Positions 25,956-35,757 of a stretch of DNA of 64,000 nucleotides are shown here, piece after piece. Position numbers and translations under genes: made by a program. The notes beneath the pieces are model-generated. The model was not told where the DNA came from, did not search any database, and saw nothing but the letters and a program-made list of their open reading frames with translations. Position 1 is the first letter of the stretch; every line of letters starts with the position of its first letter. This stretch comes from Hoeflea_A sp040932035 (lineage in GTDB: Bacteria > Pseudomonadota > Alphaproteobacteria > Rhizobiales > Rhizobiaceae), in assembly GCF_040932035.1 (NCBI RefSeq), contig NZ_JBFRBB010000002.1, forward strand, positions 1,178,001 to 1,242,000, given 5' to 3'.

Positions 25956-27143
25956 ATGGCTCGACGCAAACTGATCGACCTCAGCCCATTCCTGCTCTTG
26001 CTGTTTTGCGGGACCGTTTGTGCAGCAATGATAGTGCCGTATATGGGCTATTTCCTGGTTGAAGGCCTGGGGCAGCAACCGTGGCTGATCAGTGTTTACT
26101 CGTTTCTTGTCGTAAGCCTGACTATCATCGTCAACCGCGACTTCGCACGCCGCATCGACGCAGGACACCGTGTTTTTCCTCTGGTCGGTATCGCGGCTGC
26201 AGGCTATTTGCTGGCGACCGCGACGCTTGCCGTTTTTCCTTACCTTTGCGCGGTGTTGATTATGGGCGTCCTGGGTTTCGGCGTCAGCTCGAGCGCCGTC
26301 TCAACCATGTTTAGCCTGGGCGGCAGTCTGGCCGAACGACATGAAGTCGACCGAAAGCGGTTTAACGCCTACATGCGAGCAACGACGTCAACGGCCTGGA
26401 TGCTGGGACCAGCAGTCGCTTTTGTCGTGGCAGATCAGATCAATGAAGCCGCGGTCTTTGTGCTTGGCATTGGCGGTGCCGTCCTGTGGTTGGGGCTTTG
26501 GTGGCTGGTCTTGCCACGCGACATAACCACTCAACCCAAGCCCTCTGCAAACCAGACCGGATCAGTTGCTGCAACAAACCACGCATTGTGGATAGCAGCG
26601 GCCTTCGTATTTTGCCTATCTTCAGCGCATTCACTGACGTTTTCGGCCCTGCCGTTGTTTTACGTTCAGGAAGTCGGACTACCGGGCTATGCGCCCGGTA
26701 CAGCATTTAGCGTCAAGACCTTCGTTGAAGTGTTCGCTATCTTTGCCACCCCTTTCCTGATCGCGAAATTCGGAATGAGAAACTCCCTGTTGGTGACCAC
26801 ACTGTTAGCCGTTGTCACGATCCAGATATTGGCATCAGTGCAAAACTACCCACAGATGCTGGGCGGAGCAGCCCTCGAAGGCCTTTACTATGGGCTCTAC
26901 GCAAGCCTTGGCATCAGCTACGTTCAATCCTTTGCTCCAGACCGCCCGGCACGTGCCACGGCGATCTATTGGAACACTCTCATGATCAGCAGCGTCCTCG
27001 CGGGACCTGCGGTCGGCTTCATCGCTCAGGCCTTTGATTTTCGGACCGTGGTGCAATTCGCTTCAGTTGTTGCGCTCTGCGCGGCCGCAATCCTGATGCT
27101 GGCGACAAAACTCGGAAAAGCCCTTGCCTCAACCAAGGCCTGA
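25956..27143 (+). CDS. major facilitator superfamily efflux transporter (SetA-like)
   Basis: The ~395-residue membrane protein has about twelve hydrophobic helices. It has the MFS inter-helix motif region (VNRDFARRIDAGHR, between helices 2 and 3) and a central loop after helix 6 (LPRDITTQPKP). The overall look is that of the sugar-efflux SetA group. The frame is open back to a TTG at 25896, but MARRKLIDLSPFLLLLF from 25956 is the better MFS start. It is convergent with cobO. The substrate is unknown and a cobalamin role is not indicated. Confidence 0.82.
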   Translation: MARRKLIDLSPFLLLLFCGTVCAAMIVPYMGYFLVEGLGQQPWLISVYSFLVVSLTIIVNRDFARRIDAGHRVFPLVGIAAAGYLLATATLAVFPYLCAVLIMGVLGFGVSSSAVSTMFSLGGSLAERHEVDRKRFNAYMRATTSTAWMLGPAVAFVVADQINEAAVFVLGIGGAVLWLGLWWLVLPRDITTQPKPSANQTGSVAATNHALWIAAAFVFCLSSAHSLTFSALPLFYVQEVGLPGYAPGTAFSVKTFVEVFAIFATPFLIAKFGMRNSLLVTTLLAVVTIQILASVQNYPQMLGGAALEGLYYGLYASLGISYVQSFAPDRPARATAIYWNTLMISSVLAGPAVGFIAQAFDFRTVVQFASVVALCAAAILMLATKLGKALASTKA

Positions 27144-27215
27144 ATGTCTGCAATGTCCGAACGTCAGACATGCATCGCAACGGCAACGGTCTTTCAGCGC
27201 TAGAAAAACTCGCCC

Positions 27216-27854
27216 TTAAAACTCGATTCCGACCTGCGCCTTCACGCCGGAACGGAAAGGATGCTTGATCATCTCCATTTCGGTGACCAGATCGGCAAAT
27301 TCAATCAGTTCGTCCTTGGCGTTGCGGCCAGTGATGATGACATGCTTCATTTCCGGTTTCTGTCTCAGCGTCTCGATGATCTCGTCGATCGGAAGGTAAT
27401 CGTAACGCAGTACGATATTGAGCTCGTCGCACAGCACCAGGTCGTGCTCGTCGTCGAGGATCATCTCCTTCGCCCGCTCCCAGGCCTGGCGCGCCGCATC
27501 GATGTCGCGCTGGCGGTCCTGTGTCTCCCAGGTAAAACCCTCGCCCATCGTCGCCAGCGTCACCTGATCGGGAAAGGCATCGAGAACCTTGCGCTCGCCG
27601 GTGCCCCATTTGCCCTTCACGAACTGGACGACGCCGACTTTCATGTCGTTGCCGATAGCGCGAAAAATCATGCCGAATGCGGCGGTGGATTTGCCTTTGC
27701 CCTTGCCGGTGTGGACGATCGTCAAACCCTTTTCGACAGTTTTGGTGGCGATGATCTTGTCGCGTGCGGCCTTCTTCTTCTTCATCTTTTCCGCATGGCG
27801 CGCATTCAGTTCCTCTTCCGAGAGGTTTTTCAGCTTTTCAGATTTTTCAGCCAT
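27216..27854 (-). CDS. cobO: cob(I)yrinic acid a,c-diamide adenosyltransferase
   Basis: CobO transfers the adenosyl group from ATP to the reduced corrinoid. The 212-residue protein has a charged N-terminal helix, the P-loop HTGKGKGKSTAAFG, LVLCDELNIVLRYDY and VIITGRNAKDELIEFADLVTEM in parts. This is the BtuR/CobO family. The start at 27854 overlaps the cobN stop by 8 bp. The frame continues upstream within cobN but is not homologous there. Confidence 0.95.
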   Translation of the reverse strand: MAEKSEKLKNLSEEELNARHAEKMKKKKAARDKIIATKTVEKGLTIVHTGKGKGKSTAAFGMIFRAIGNDMKVGVVQFVKGKWGTGERKVLDAFPDQVTLATMGEGFTWETQDRQRDIDAARQAWERAKEMILDDEHDLVLCDELNIVLRYDYLPIDEIIETLRQKPEMKHVIITGRNAKDELIEFADLVTEMEMIKHPFRSGVKAQVGIEF

Positions 27855-30800
27855 GTCCGGAGAGCCTTTCCATTTTGTTGTCGCCAAGGGCACGCAGGTC
27901 AAACTGCGCCGAATTTGATCGCGGTGTCCACAGTCCGCGGGTAATCGCCTCATCCAGCCGCCCGGCAATTTCGCGCAGCGCCGGCTGGTTGTGTTCTTCG
28001 ATGAAAGCGCGCACGTCATCATCCATGATAAAGGCCTGGTACACGGCCTCAAAGTGATGGTCACGCACCGCGCCGGTCGTCGCCGAAAAGGCGAAGAGAT
28101 AGTCCACGGTCGCGGCGATCTCGAATGCCCCCTTATATCCGTGCCGCATGACACCGTTGATCCATTTGGGATTGACCACGCGGCCGCGCACCACACGGGC
28201 GATTTCCTCGTCCAGGGTGCGGATGATCGGCTTTTCCGGCCGTGAATGGTCATTGTGATAGATCGTTGGGCGCGCGCCGGAAAGCGTTTCGACCGCCGCC
28301 GTCATGCCGCCTTCGAACTGATAATAATCGTCGCTATCGAGAAGATCGTGTTCGCGGTTGTCCTGATTCTGGACAACCGCCTCGACCGATTGCAGCCGCT
28401 TTTCGAAAAGACCGCGCTCGGCCTTGCCCTGCGTCTTGGCCCCGTAGGCATAACCGCCCCAAACGAGATAGGCCTCGGCTAGATCCTGCTTTGTATCCCA
28501 GCCCTTCTCGTCAATCAGCGCCTGCAGCCCTGCGCCATAGGCTCCCGGCTTCGAACCGAAGACACGGTATCCGGCTCTCTCGGCTGCCTCGTTCTCATCG
28601 ACACCTGCATCGACCAGGGACCGCCGCTCCGTGCGCATGCGTTGCGCAATAGGATTGTCTGCTGCGTCTTCATCCAAGGCGCCGATAGCACGGATCGCCT
28701 TGTCGAAGAGTGCAATCTGGTCCGGAAACGCATCACGGAAAAAGCCCGATATGCGCAAGGTAACATCGACGCGGGGCCGGTTCAGCAGTGCAAGCGGAAC
28801 GATCTCGTAACCGATGACGCGGCGCGAGGCATTGTCCCATACAGGCTTCGCGCCGATCAGCGCCAGCGCCTGGGCGATGTCATCGCCGCCCGTGCGCATG
28901 TTGGACGTGCCCCAGGCGGTGAGGCCAAACGACGTCGGCCATTCGCCATTGTCCTGCGTATAGCGCGCAATCAGCATTTCCGCCGATTTCCTGCCAAGCT
29001 CCCAGGCCGCCGGCGTCGGTACACTGCGGCTGTCAACCGAATAGAAATTGCGCCCGGTCGGAAGCACATCGGCGCGGCCCCGTGTCGGTGCGCCGGACGG
29101 GCCGGGTTCGACGAAGCGGCCGCAGAGCCCGGCGATGAGCCCATCGATTTCGGCATTTCCGCATTGTTGAACGATAGGCTTCAGAGATTTTTCGATACCG
29201 GCAAGCACCGCGGTCGTATTGGCCCAGCCATCGGGGCACTGCAGCGCACCGGAAACAAGCTGCTGGGCCGCAAGTTCCACGCGTTCCACCGCATCGCCCG
29301 CCGTGCGCCACGGATCGGTTGACAGCGCACTCAGCACGTCCGGCCTCGGTCCCGTCCAGGATTTCGCCATCTCGCAATCAAGCGGATCAAAGCCAAGCTC
29401 CAGATCCAACGCAATCGCGCGCTGCAGACTGACATCCGCCCCCTCGCCTGCCCCCCTCGGAACACGGGCAAGCGCACAGACAAGATCGTCCAGCAAAATG
29501 CCTTCCGGTGACCTGCCGAATATGTGCAACCCGTCACGTATCTGCATTTCCTTCAGATCGCAAAGATAGGCATCGAGCTTTTCAAGCGCCGCATCGTCGC
29601 TGTCGCCGGATGAAATGCCGGCATCCATATCGAGACCGATGTCGCGGATGAGATCGAGGATCTGCCCTTTCAGGAGACGCAGCCGCCGTGGGTCACCACC
29701 CGCCGCCTCGTAATATTCATCAACCAGCGCTTCGAGATCCTTCAACGGGCCATAGCTTTCGGCCCGTGTCAGCGGCGGTGTCAGATGGTCGATGATGACG
29801 GCGGCCGTGCGCCGCTTGGCCTGCGTGCCCTCGCCCGGATCATTGACAATGAACGGGTAGAGATGCGGCACCGGGCCGAGCAGCGCTTCGGGATAACAGG
29901 TTTCAGACAGAGCCAGCGCTTTGCCGGGCAGCCATTCGAGATTGCCGTGCTTGCCCATGTGGACGATCGCATCGGCGCCAAATTGCTCTCTCAGGAAAGC
30001 GTAGAAGGCGAAATATCCGTGTGGCGGCACAAGGTCCGGACAATGGTAGCTCTGCTTGGGATCGATGTTGTATCCGCGCGCTGGCTGAATGCCGACCATT
30101 ACTTTGCCGAAGCGACTCAAAGGAAGGGCAAAGCTGCCCGAAGCCTCAAGAAAATAGGGATCGCTTTCCGGCTCACCCCAGCGCTCTAGAACCGCTTTGC
30201 GAATTGCACCCGGTAGCCCGTCGAAAAAAGCGCGATAGTCCGCAAGGGCAATCGTTTCCCGGATTTCGCGCGCATCGACCGCGGCATTGGTCGGCCCGGC
30301 CATCAGATGGCGCATCAGCGCGTCGCTGTCTACAGGCGCGTTCTCAACCGTATATCCGGCCTCGCCCATGGCGCGCAGCACCTCGATTGTGCCCGCGGGC
30401 GTGTCGAGACCGACGCCATTGCCGAGCCGCCCGTCACGGTTCGGATAATTCGCCATGATCAGCGCAACGCGGCGTTCGTCCGGCCGGCTGCGCCTCAGAT
30501 TCGCCCATCGGGCGGCAAGTCGCGCCGTAAACGCCACCCGGCCCCGTTGTGGTTCATGTGTAACGATGTTGGCCTCGACCGCCTCATCGTAAAAAGCCGC
30601 CGATTTGAAAGAGACCGCACGGCTCAACACGCGGCCATCAACCTCGGGAAGCGCCACATTCATGGCAAGATCGCGCGCTGTCAGGCCTTGCGGTGAGCTT
30701 TGCCAGGCATCAAAGGTGGAGCCTGAAAAAATCGCCTGCAGCACCACGGCGCCGGTCGATTCCAGCACTGTTGTCTTGCGTTCGCCGCCCGGTGACGAAA

Positions 30801-31605
30801 CCGCAAATCCGGTCGCATTGATGACCACATCCGGAGGGCAATCGGCAAACAGCGCTTCGACCGTTGCGACGGAAACGGGGTCTTTTAGGCTGGACACAAA
30901 GATCGGCAGCGGCTGGACGCCCTCACCCCGCAGGGCGTCGATCAGCGCCTCGACCGGCTGCGTCTGCCCGCTTTGCACCAGGGCACGGTAAAAACAGATG
31001 GGAACCACCGGTTGGGCATTGTCTTTCGCAACCACATCATGCAGCGACGGATTGACATGGCCGGGCCACCAAAGGCCCGATTTCAAAAGCGGCGCAGCCT
31101 CCTGCGGCTTTTCGGCCTTGCCCAGCAATGCCGAGCAATATTGCAGGAACGAAACAGCGTTTTGCGCCCCGCCCTCGATCAGATATTGCCACAGTGCCTG
31201 AACATCCTCGCCCGGCAATGTGCAGAACTGCGCAAGACCGGGGTCCGGCTTGTCGTCCCCCGGCAGCACCGCCATCGCCATGCTGTTGCTCACTGCAGCG
31301 CCATGCAATGCCTCCAGCGCATAGGAAAAGTAACTCGCACCGCCAAGCGCCCGCACGATAATCAGCTTCGCCTTGCCGGCAGTCCGCTCGACATAGGTGT
31401 CGACCGACATCGGGTGGCGAAGCTCCATCAGGTTGGCGAGGCGCAAATCGGGTGCGGTTTCACCCAGGGCAGAACGCGCCGTTGCAAGGCTTGCAAGTTC
31501 CGTGTCGGCCGCAGTCAGGAACAGCACATCCCCTGGCGTCTGCCCAAGATCAACGGCTTCGTCACCGTCCGCTATCGATCCTTTCTGGGCAAGAAGCAGA
31601 TGCAT
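27847..31605 (-). CDS. cobN: cobaltochelatase large subunit CobN
   Basis: CobN is the corrin-binding H subunit of the aerobic, ATP-dependent cobaltochelatase and inserts cobalt late into hydrogenobyrinate a,c-diamide. The 1252-residue length is normal for CobN. Signature blocks include HMGKHGNLEWLPGKALALSE, GEGTQAKRR and TAWGTSNMRTGGDD. The usual partners CobS and CobT are not in this window. It lies between cobW (8 bp gap) and cobO (8 bp overlap) in the riboswitch-led operon. Confidence 0.95.
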   Translation of the reverse strand: MHLLLAQKGSIADGDEAVDLGQTPGDVLFLTAADTELASLATARSALGETAPDLRLANLMELRHPMSVDTYVERTAGKAKLIIVRALGGASYFSYALEALHGAAVSNSMAMAVLPGDDKPDPGLAQFCTLPGEDVQALWQYLIEGGAQNAVSFLQYCSALLGKAEKPQEAAPLLKSGLWWPGHVNPSLHDVVAKDNAQPVVPICFYRALVQSGQTQPVEALIDALRGEGVQPLPIFVSSLKDPVSVATVEALFADCPPDVVINATGFAVSSPGGERKTTVLESTGAVVLQAIFSGSTFDAWQSSPQGLTARDLAMNVALPEVDGRVLSRAVSFKSAAFYDEAVEANIVTHEPQRGRVAFTARLAARWANLRRSRPDERRVALIMANYPNRDGRLGNGVGLDTPAGTIEVLRAMGEAGYTVENAPVDSDALMRHLMAGPTNAAVDAREIRETIALADYRAFFDGLPGAIRKAVLERWGEPESDPYFLEASGSFALPLSRFGKVMVGIQPARGYNIDPKQSYHCPDLVPPHGYFAFYAFLREQFGADAIVHMGKHGNLEWLPGKALALSETCYPEALLGPVPHLYPFIVNDPGEGTQAKRRTAAVIIDHLTPPLTRAESYGPLKDLEALVDEYYEAAGGDPRRLRLLKGQILDLIRDIGLDMDAGISSGDSDDAALEKLDAYLCDLKEMQIRDGLHIFGRSPEGILLDDLVCALARVPRGAGEGADVSLQRAIALDLELGFDPLDCEMAKSWTGPRPDVLSALSTDPWRTAGDAVERVELAAQQLVSGALQCPDGWANTTAVLAGIEKSLKPIVQQCGNAEIDGLIAGLCGRFVEPGPSGAPTRGRADVLPTGRNFYSVDSRSVPTPAAWELGRKSAEMLIARYTQDNGEWPTSFGLTAWGTSNMRTGGDDIAQALALIGAKPVWDNASRRVIGYEIVPLALLNRPRVDVTLRISGFFRDAFPDQIALFDKAIRAIGALDEDAADNPIAQRMRTERRSLVDAGVDENEAAERAGYRVFGSKPGAYGAGLQALIDEKGWDTKQDLAEAYLVWGGYAYGAKTQGKAERGLFEKRLQSVEAVVQNQDNREHDLLDSDDYYQFEGGMTAAVETLSGARPTIYHNDHSRPEKPIIRTLDEEIARVVRGRVVNPKWINGVMRHGYKGAFEIAATVDYLFAFSATTGAVRDHHFEAVYQAFIMDDDVRAFIEEHNQPALREIAGRLDEAITRGLWTPRSNSAQFDLRALGDNKMERLSGHG

Positions 31606-31613
31606 GGTTTCGG

Positions 31614-32690
31614 TTAGCCTTTTTGAGCGGCCTGACGGATCGCCTCGGCAATTTCTGCCTGGTCGATGTCATGCAGACCGATAACGACAAGCCGCGTTCC
31701 GGGCTGTTCACCCGGTGACCATGGGCGATCGAAATAGCTGTCTATCCGCGCGCCAACCCCTTGCACCACAAGACGCATCGGCTTACCGGGAATATGCGCA
31801 AAACCCTTCAGACGCAGGATATCATGGCCAGCAATGATGCTCTTGAGAGACTCGATAAAGGAATCCTGATCGGCAATCTCGCCGGTCTCGACGACAAAGC
31901 TCTCGAATTCATCGTGATCGTGATGATGGTCTTCGCCGGCCTCATGGGCGGCTTCGTGTTCAATCTCGTGATGGGACTTGCGGTTATTGATGTCGTTTTC
32001 CGTTTCCATGCCGAGACCCAGCAGCACCTTTGACGGCACCTGCCCCTGGTGCGATGTCACCACGGCAGGACTGCGTCGCGACCGGCCGGTCACATCCGCC
32101 CGCACGGCCTCAAGTCCTTCCGCATCGACTAGATCAGCCTTGTTGAGAATGATGAGGTCGGCGGCGGTCAGCTGATCTTCGAACAGCTCTTCCAGAGGAC
32201 TTTCATGATCGAGCGCATCGTCAGCCTTCCGCTGTGCGTCCAGCCTGTCGTGATCGTCCGCAAACCGGCCACCGGCAACGGCCGCGCTGTCGACAACCGT
32301 GATCACACCGTCAACGGTGACTTGGGTCTTGATGCCCGGCCAATTGAAGGCGGCAACGAGCGGCTGTGGCAATGCCAGGCCCGAGGTTTCGATAACGATG
32401 TGATCGGGACGCTCGTCGCGTTCCAGCAGTTTTTCCATCGTCGGAATGAAATCATCGGCAACGGTGCAGCAAATGCAGCCATTTGTCAGCTCGACAATAT
32501 CGTCCTCGGTGCAGTTTTCCGCGCCGCAGCCCTTCAGCACCTCGCCATCGACGCCGAGATCGCCAAACTCATTGACGATGAGCGCAATTTTTCGCCCGGC
32601 CGCCTCGCTCAGGAGGTTGCGGATCATTGTGGTTTTTCCGGCTCCCAGGAAACCGGTGATGACCGTCGCGGGAATTTTCTGTCCCTGCAT
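31614..32690 (-). CDS. cobW: CobW GTPase / zinc-dependent metallochaperone
   Basis: CobW is a G3E GTPase thought to deliver metal for corrin synthesis. The 358-residue protein shows Walker A GFLGAGKT (13-20), the metal motif GCICC (71-75), the G4 motif LNKAD, and a His-rich acidic insert (EDHHHDHDEFE) before the C-terminal domain. It lies 7 bp after cobP and 8 bp before cobN. Confidence 0.93.
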   Translation of the reverse strand: MQGQKIPATVITGFLGAGKTTMIRNLLSEAAGRKIALIVNEFGDLGVDGEVLKGCGAENCTEDDIVELTNGCICCTVADDFIPTMEKLLERDERPDHIVIETSGLALPQPLVAAFNWPGIKTQVTVDGVITVVDSAAVAGGRFADDHDRLDAQRKADDALDHESPLEELFEDQLTAADLIILNKADLVDAEGLEAVRADVTGRSRRSPAVVTSHQGQVPSKVLLGLGMETENDINNRKSHHEIEHEAAHEAGEDHHHDHDEFESFVVETGEIADQDSFIESLKSIIAGHDILRLKGFAHIPGKPMRLVVQGVGARIDSYFDRPWSPGEQPGTRLVVIGLHDIDQAEIAEAIRQAAQKG

Positions 32691-32697
32691 GGTATTC

Positions 32698-33222
32698 TCA
32701 ACCCTTCATTTTCAGCGGCAATCCGGCCGCTATAAGGTAAACTTCATCCGCCTTTTCAGCGATCATCTGATGCAGCCTTCCGGCATGATCACGAAATTCG
32801 CGCGCCATCCTGTTTTCCGGCACGATGCCAAGGCCCACCTCGTTTGAAACCAAGACGATCGCACCACCAAGACCGCCAAGGCAATCGGCCAGTTGCAATG
32901 CCTCCGCATCTACATCCCGTTCTTCCATCATCAGGTTCGTAACCCAAAGCGTCAGGCAATCCACCAAAACGGCCCGATCTTCTCCGGACTGTTCCTGCAA
33001 CACATCGACAAGCGCCAGCGGCTCTTCGATGGTCCGCCATGAACCGCCGCGGCGCTGTTTGTGTTGCCGGATACGTTCGTCCATTTCCTGATCGAATGAC
33101 CGGCCCGTGGCGACATAGACAGCCTCCAGGCCGGAATCGATGATCAACCGCTCCGCATGAGCCGATTTACCCGAGCGGGCACCGCCGAGGACAAACGTCG
33201 TGCCGGAGCGATTGAGGCTCAT
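32698..33222 (-). CDS. cobP: adenosylcobinamide kinase / guanylyltransferase
   Basis: This bifunctional enzyme phosphorylates adenosylcobinamide and adds GMP (CobP; CobU in Salmonella). The 174-residue protein has FVLGGARSGKSAHAERL, VYVATGRSFDQEMDERIRQHKQRR and VLVDCLTLWVTNLM in parts, plus LVSNEVGLGIVPENRMAREFRD. The start shares one base with the cbtA stop (TAATG). Confidence 0.95.
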   Translation of the reverse strand: MSLNRSGTTFVLGGARSGKSAHAERLIIDSGLEAVYVATGRSFDQEMDERIRQHKQRRGGSWRTIEEPLALVDVLQEQSGEDRAVLVDCLTLWVTNLMMEERDVDAEALQLADCLGGLGGAIVLVSNEVGLGIVPENRMAREFRDHAGRLHQMIAEKADEVYLIAAGLPLKMKG

Positions 33223-33977
33223 TACTGCGTGCGCCCGTACCGTTCCATCGCGCCGCCAAGCAACATCCCGAGAACAACCCAGAAGAAGGCCGTCGTCGCC
33301 AAGGCCGCTACGGCAAATTCCGCACCGAGCAATGCCGGAACATCACTTGTGATGTCGGTCGGCTGCGGAGCGCCGTAAAGATGCGGCGCGGCCAGCAGGA
33401 CGACACCCAGAGCCTTTGCCCAGGCAGCATCGCGCAGCACCAGGAAATAGAGACCAATCGCTGACAGGACCACGGTCGCCAGCCACCAGCTTTGACGCTC
33501 CAATAGGTCTGCTGCCGGAAATCCGGGCAGTTCGGGCGGCAGACCGATTGCCGGGAAGAACTGGAATGCAAGCCATCCGGCCGCGCCCCAAAGAACGCCG
33601 TTCCGCAAGGTGATTTCCATACCGGTCAAGAGGCTGGCCGCCAGAAGAATCAGGCCGAAGCCTGCCCCGGTAACCAGATTGGCCATCAGCGTGCCGCCGA
33701 ACCGGTCGAGGCCGAACAGAATCCCGCCGGTCTCCCCTTCGTCGCCATGCGCCTCATCTCCGTGAGCGTATGCTGCCGCTACAGGGCTGAACTGCTCCGC
33801 CAGCAAATAAAACCCCGGTAGCGGCGCGACCGTGCTGTGCTCGGTTTCGCCGCCGGTGTTTTCATATTGTTCCGCGTGCAGGATAAGCGGTGTGACTTTG
33901 AGCTCCTGCGCGCCTGTCATCAGCACACCGGAAAGCAGGCCTGCCACGATCGCGGCAAGCAAAAAACGGATAATCAT
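33222..33977 (-). CDS. cbtA: cobalt transporter membrane subunit CbtA
   Basis: The 251-residue protein has about five membrane segments and a His-containing periplasmic loop (HGDEAHGDEGE), as in the CbtA family of B12-regulated cobalt transporters. It begins 14 bp after cbtB and ends on the cobP start. Its place directly behind a cobalamin riboswitch supports cobalt uptake for corrin synthesis. Confidence 0.9.
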   Translation of the reverse strand: MIIRFLLAAIVAGLLSGVLMTGAQELKVTPLILHAEQYENTGGETEHSTVAPLPGFYLLAEQFSPVAAAYAHGDEAHGDEGETGGILFGLDRFGGTLMANLVTGAGFGLILLAASLLTGMEITLRNGVLWGAAGWLAFQFFPAIGLPPELPGFPAADLLERQSWWLATVVLSAIGLYFLVLRDAAWAKALGVVLLAAPHLYGAPQPTDITSDVPALLGAEFAVAALATTAFFWVVLGMLLGGAMERYGRTQ

Positions 33978-33991
33978 GTCGCTTCAATTCC

Positions 33992-34171
33992 CTAGTGGCA
34001 GGGAAAGCCATAGGAGTGACGGGTATCGTGCGCAGTGTCGTGCAGCACGGCCGAATTGGCCAGCCCGGCTCCATAGACGAGAAATACGCCGAGCAACAGC
34101 GCCGAAAGCGCGATCGTCATGCGTTGCGTGCCGCTCAGTGAAACGGCAGAAGAAAGTGATTGTACAGCCAT
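33992..34171 (-). CDS. cbtB: cobalt transporter small subunit CbtB
   Basis: The 59-residue protein has one membrane helix (ALSALLLGVFLVYGAGLA) and a C-terminal His cluster (HDTAHDTRHSYGFPCH), the CbtB layout. GGAGGT lies 8 nt before the ATG at 34171, which decides the start. It is the first gene after the cobalamin riboswitch. Confidence 0.9.
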   Translation of the reverse strand: MAVQSLSSAVSLSGTQRMTIALSALLLGVFLVYGAGLANSAVLHDTAHDTRHSYGFPCH

Positions 34172-34235
34172 AGCAACCTCCGTGTCTGGCCCGGGAACAT
34201 CCCATTGCAGTGCGGGCATAATCGCCCTTTACGAA

Positions 34236-34556
34236 TGGCAGGTTTCCTGGCTCGCGGATCGACCGGCCTGACGGCCCGTCCGACTTCCCCTCACCTTCCC
34301 AAAGTGTTGCGGTACAAAGGCGGACGATTCGCAGATTTCTAGAGGCGTCCAGCCCGGTTCATTGCACCGCCACTTCAGTGGCTTTCCACCGGAGCCACGC
34401 TTTCTTCTTTTGAACGAAAGCTCGCAGTCCGGCGGTTGGGGTCGCCTATCCGCTCTACAGTCGCGGGGTCGGCTGCGATTAAAGCGCCCGATTTGGGTCC
34501 ACCCGTCGCATTCCCATTTGATCCTAAAGGCTTTGCCTTGGTCGGACCATTCGTAG
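34236..34556 (-). promoter_or_regulatory. cobalamin riboswitch (adenosylcobalamin-sensing leader)
   Basis: The minus strand holds the B12 box AGCCAGGAAACCTGCC at 34237-34252. Upstream are the conserved core elements ACCCCGCGACTGTAG, AAAGCCACTG and TTTGGGAAGG in the right order. The 5' boundary is approximate. The element ends ~65 nt before cbtB, so it should repress cbtB-cbtA-cobP-cobW-cobN-cobO when cobalamin is plentiful. Control may act on translation initiation, since no clear terminator follows. Confidence 0.93.
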
Positions 34557-34676
34557 CCTGATTGATAGGCCCTGACGCAAGGCGCTGTCAATCGTGAAAG
34601 CGTCACATGACGTTTCCAAAACGAACGCCCGGGTCGTGGCGGCTGCCTGCATGGACCGATTGGATGGTGATGGAGA

Positions 34677-35462
34677 TTATGCGGCCGTCGGCAAATTGAA
34701 CTGCTCTTGCGGGAAACTGATCCGGTTGCGACCGTCCTTTTTCGACTTGTAGGTGAGCAGATCGGCCTGGCGCAAAGCGGTTTCGAGTTTCTGGCCATTG
34801 CAGTACCTGACAAGACCTATGCTGATCGTCAGCCTGATTTCATGTGTACCGAAGAGAAAGACGTTGCGTTCGACCGCATGACGCAGCCGCTGAGCGACTT
34901 GCCACGTTTCACGCGCGGTGCCTCGATTGAGCGCCACCGCGAACTCCTCGCCGCCAAAGCGCGCAACAACATCGTCGGCACGCAGATTGATGCGGAAAAG
35001 ATCGGCAACCTGCTGCAATATGGCGTCCCCGGCATCATGCCCATACTTGTCGTTGACCTGCTTGAAATGATCAAGGTCGATGACAAGAAGCGCACTGCTG
35101 TCTCTTTGCTGCTTGTCTTCGCGGTTTTTTCTGCTTTTCAGCAAATCGAGGAACGCACGTCTGTTGAGCAGACCGGTAAGATGGTCGGTCCGGGATAGAA
35201 GCCGGAAATAATCTGCCGCCACATCCGCACGCGCCTGAAGCAGGACCACGTAGAGTATGAACGGCACGGCGACGATCGACGTAATCTTCAGGCACAAAAT
35301 GATATTGGCTATGCGTTCCGCACCCGTCAGATCGGCATTGAAATAGGCATTCACGCCCTGGGAGAACAGGATAATAGCCACAAACAGCAGCAGCGATCGC
35401 GCAACGATCGGGCGCATTCTGCTTTTTAAGACGCCGGAAAACGTCAAATCCGGGTATATCAC
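34677..35462 (-). CDS. membrane-bound GGDEF diguanylate cyclase
   Basis: This protein makes cyclic di-GMP from GTP. It has two N-terminal membrane segments (~18-36 and ~51-75) and no separate sensor domain. The GGDEF domain has active-site GGEEF (170-174) and an inhibitory I-site RADD (161-164) with the correct 5-residue spacing, so product inhibition is expected. The start is GTG at 35462 because AGGAGG lies 5-6 nt before it. It sits between the riboswitch operon and cobQ, without an obvious link to B12. Confidence 0.92.
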   Translation of the reverse strand: MIYPDLTFSGVLKSRMRPIVARSLLLFVAIILFSQGVNAYFNADLTGAERIANIILCLKITSIVAVPFILYVVLLQARADVAADYFRLLSRTDHLTGLLNRRAFLDLLKSRKNREDKQQRDSSALLVIDLDHFKQVNDKYGHDAGDAILQQVADLFRINLRADDVVARFGGEEFAVALNRGTARETWQVAQRLRHAVERNVFLFGTHEIRLTISIGLVRYCNGQKLETALRQADLLTYKSKKDGRNRISFPQEQFNLPTAA

Positions 35463-35757
35463 CGCGGCCTCCTACACAAGCGTTGCCAAAACAATGCCGG
35501 AACATCGGCACCGTAGCTGCCTATGGTCGGAATCGCGCATCCACACCTGTGCATCAGCGAAACCCGGCCCAAGGGCAGAGCAATATTCATTCGCCTGCCT
35601 GCTGCCGTTTACACGGTTCAGGCGATCCAGGCTTTAAGTAAGCATGGATTTGGCCAATTTCATTTTGGCCGAATAAACTACCTACACATTAGCGTGAAAA
35701 CACCAACACCAGTTTAGGAAACACGGTTAGCGGCGAGTTAATGACAGGCCCGGAAAA
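35463..35757. other. intergenic region between cobQ and the GGDEF gene
   Basis: These 295 bp contain AT-rich stretches compatible with the GGDEF promoter. No gene, clear terminator or riboswitch was recognised. Confidence 0.5.

Noticed and set aside
27144..27171. Inverted repeat ATGTCTG/CAGACAT between the MFS gene and cobO as a terminator
   Set aside because: The stem is only 7 bp, with a 14-nt loop and no T-run, so it was not called.
34229..34813. Minus-strand open frame of 194 codons before cbtB
   Set aside because: It lies across the cobalamin riboswitch and the end of the GGDEF gene. The conserved riboswitch sequence explains this region better than a protein.
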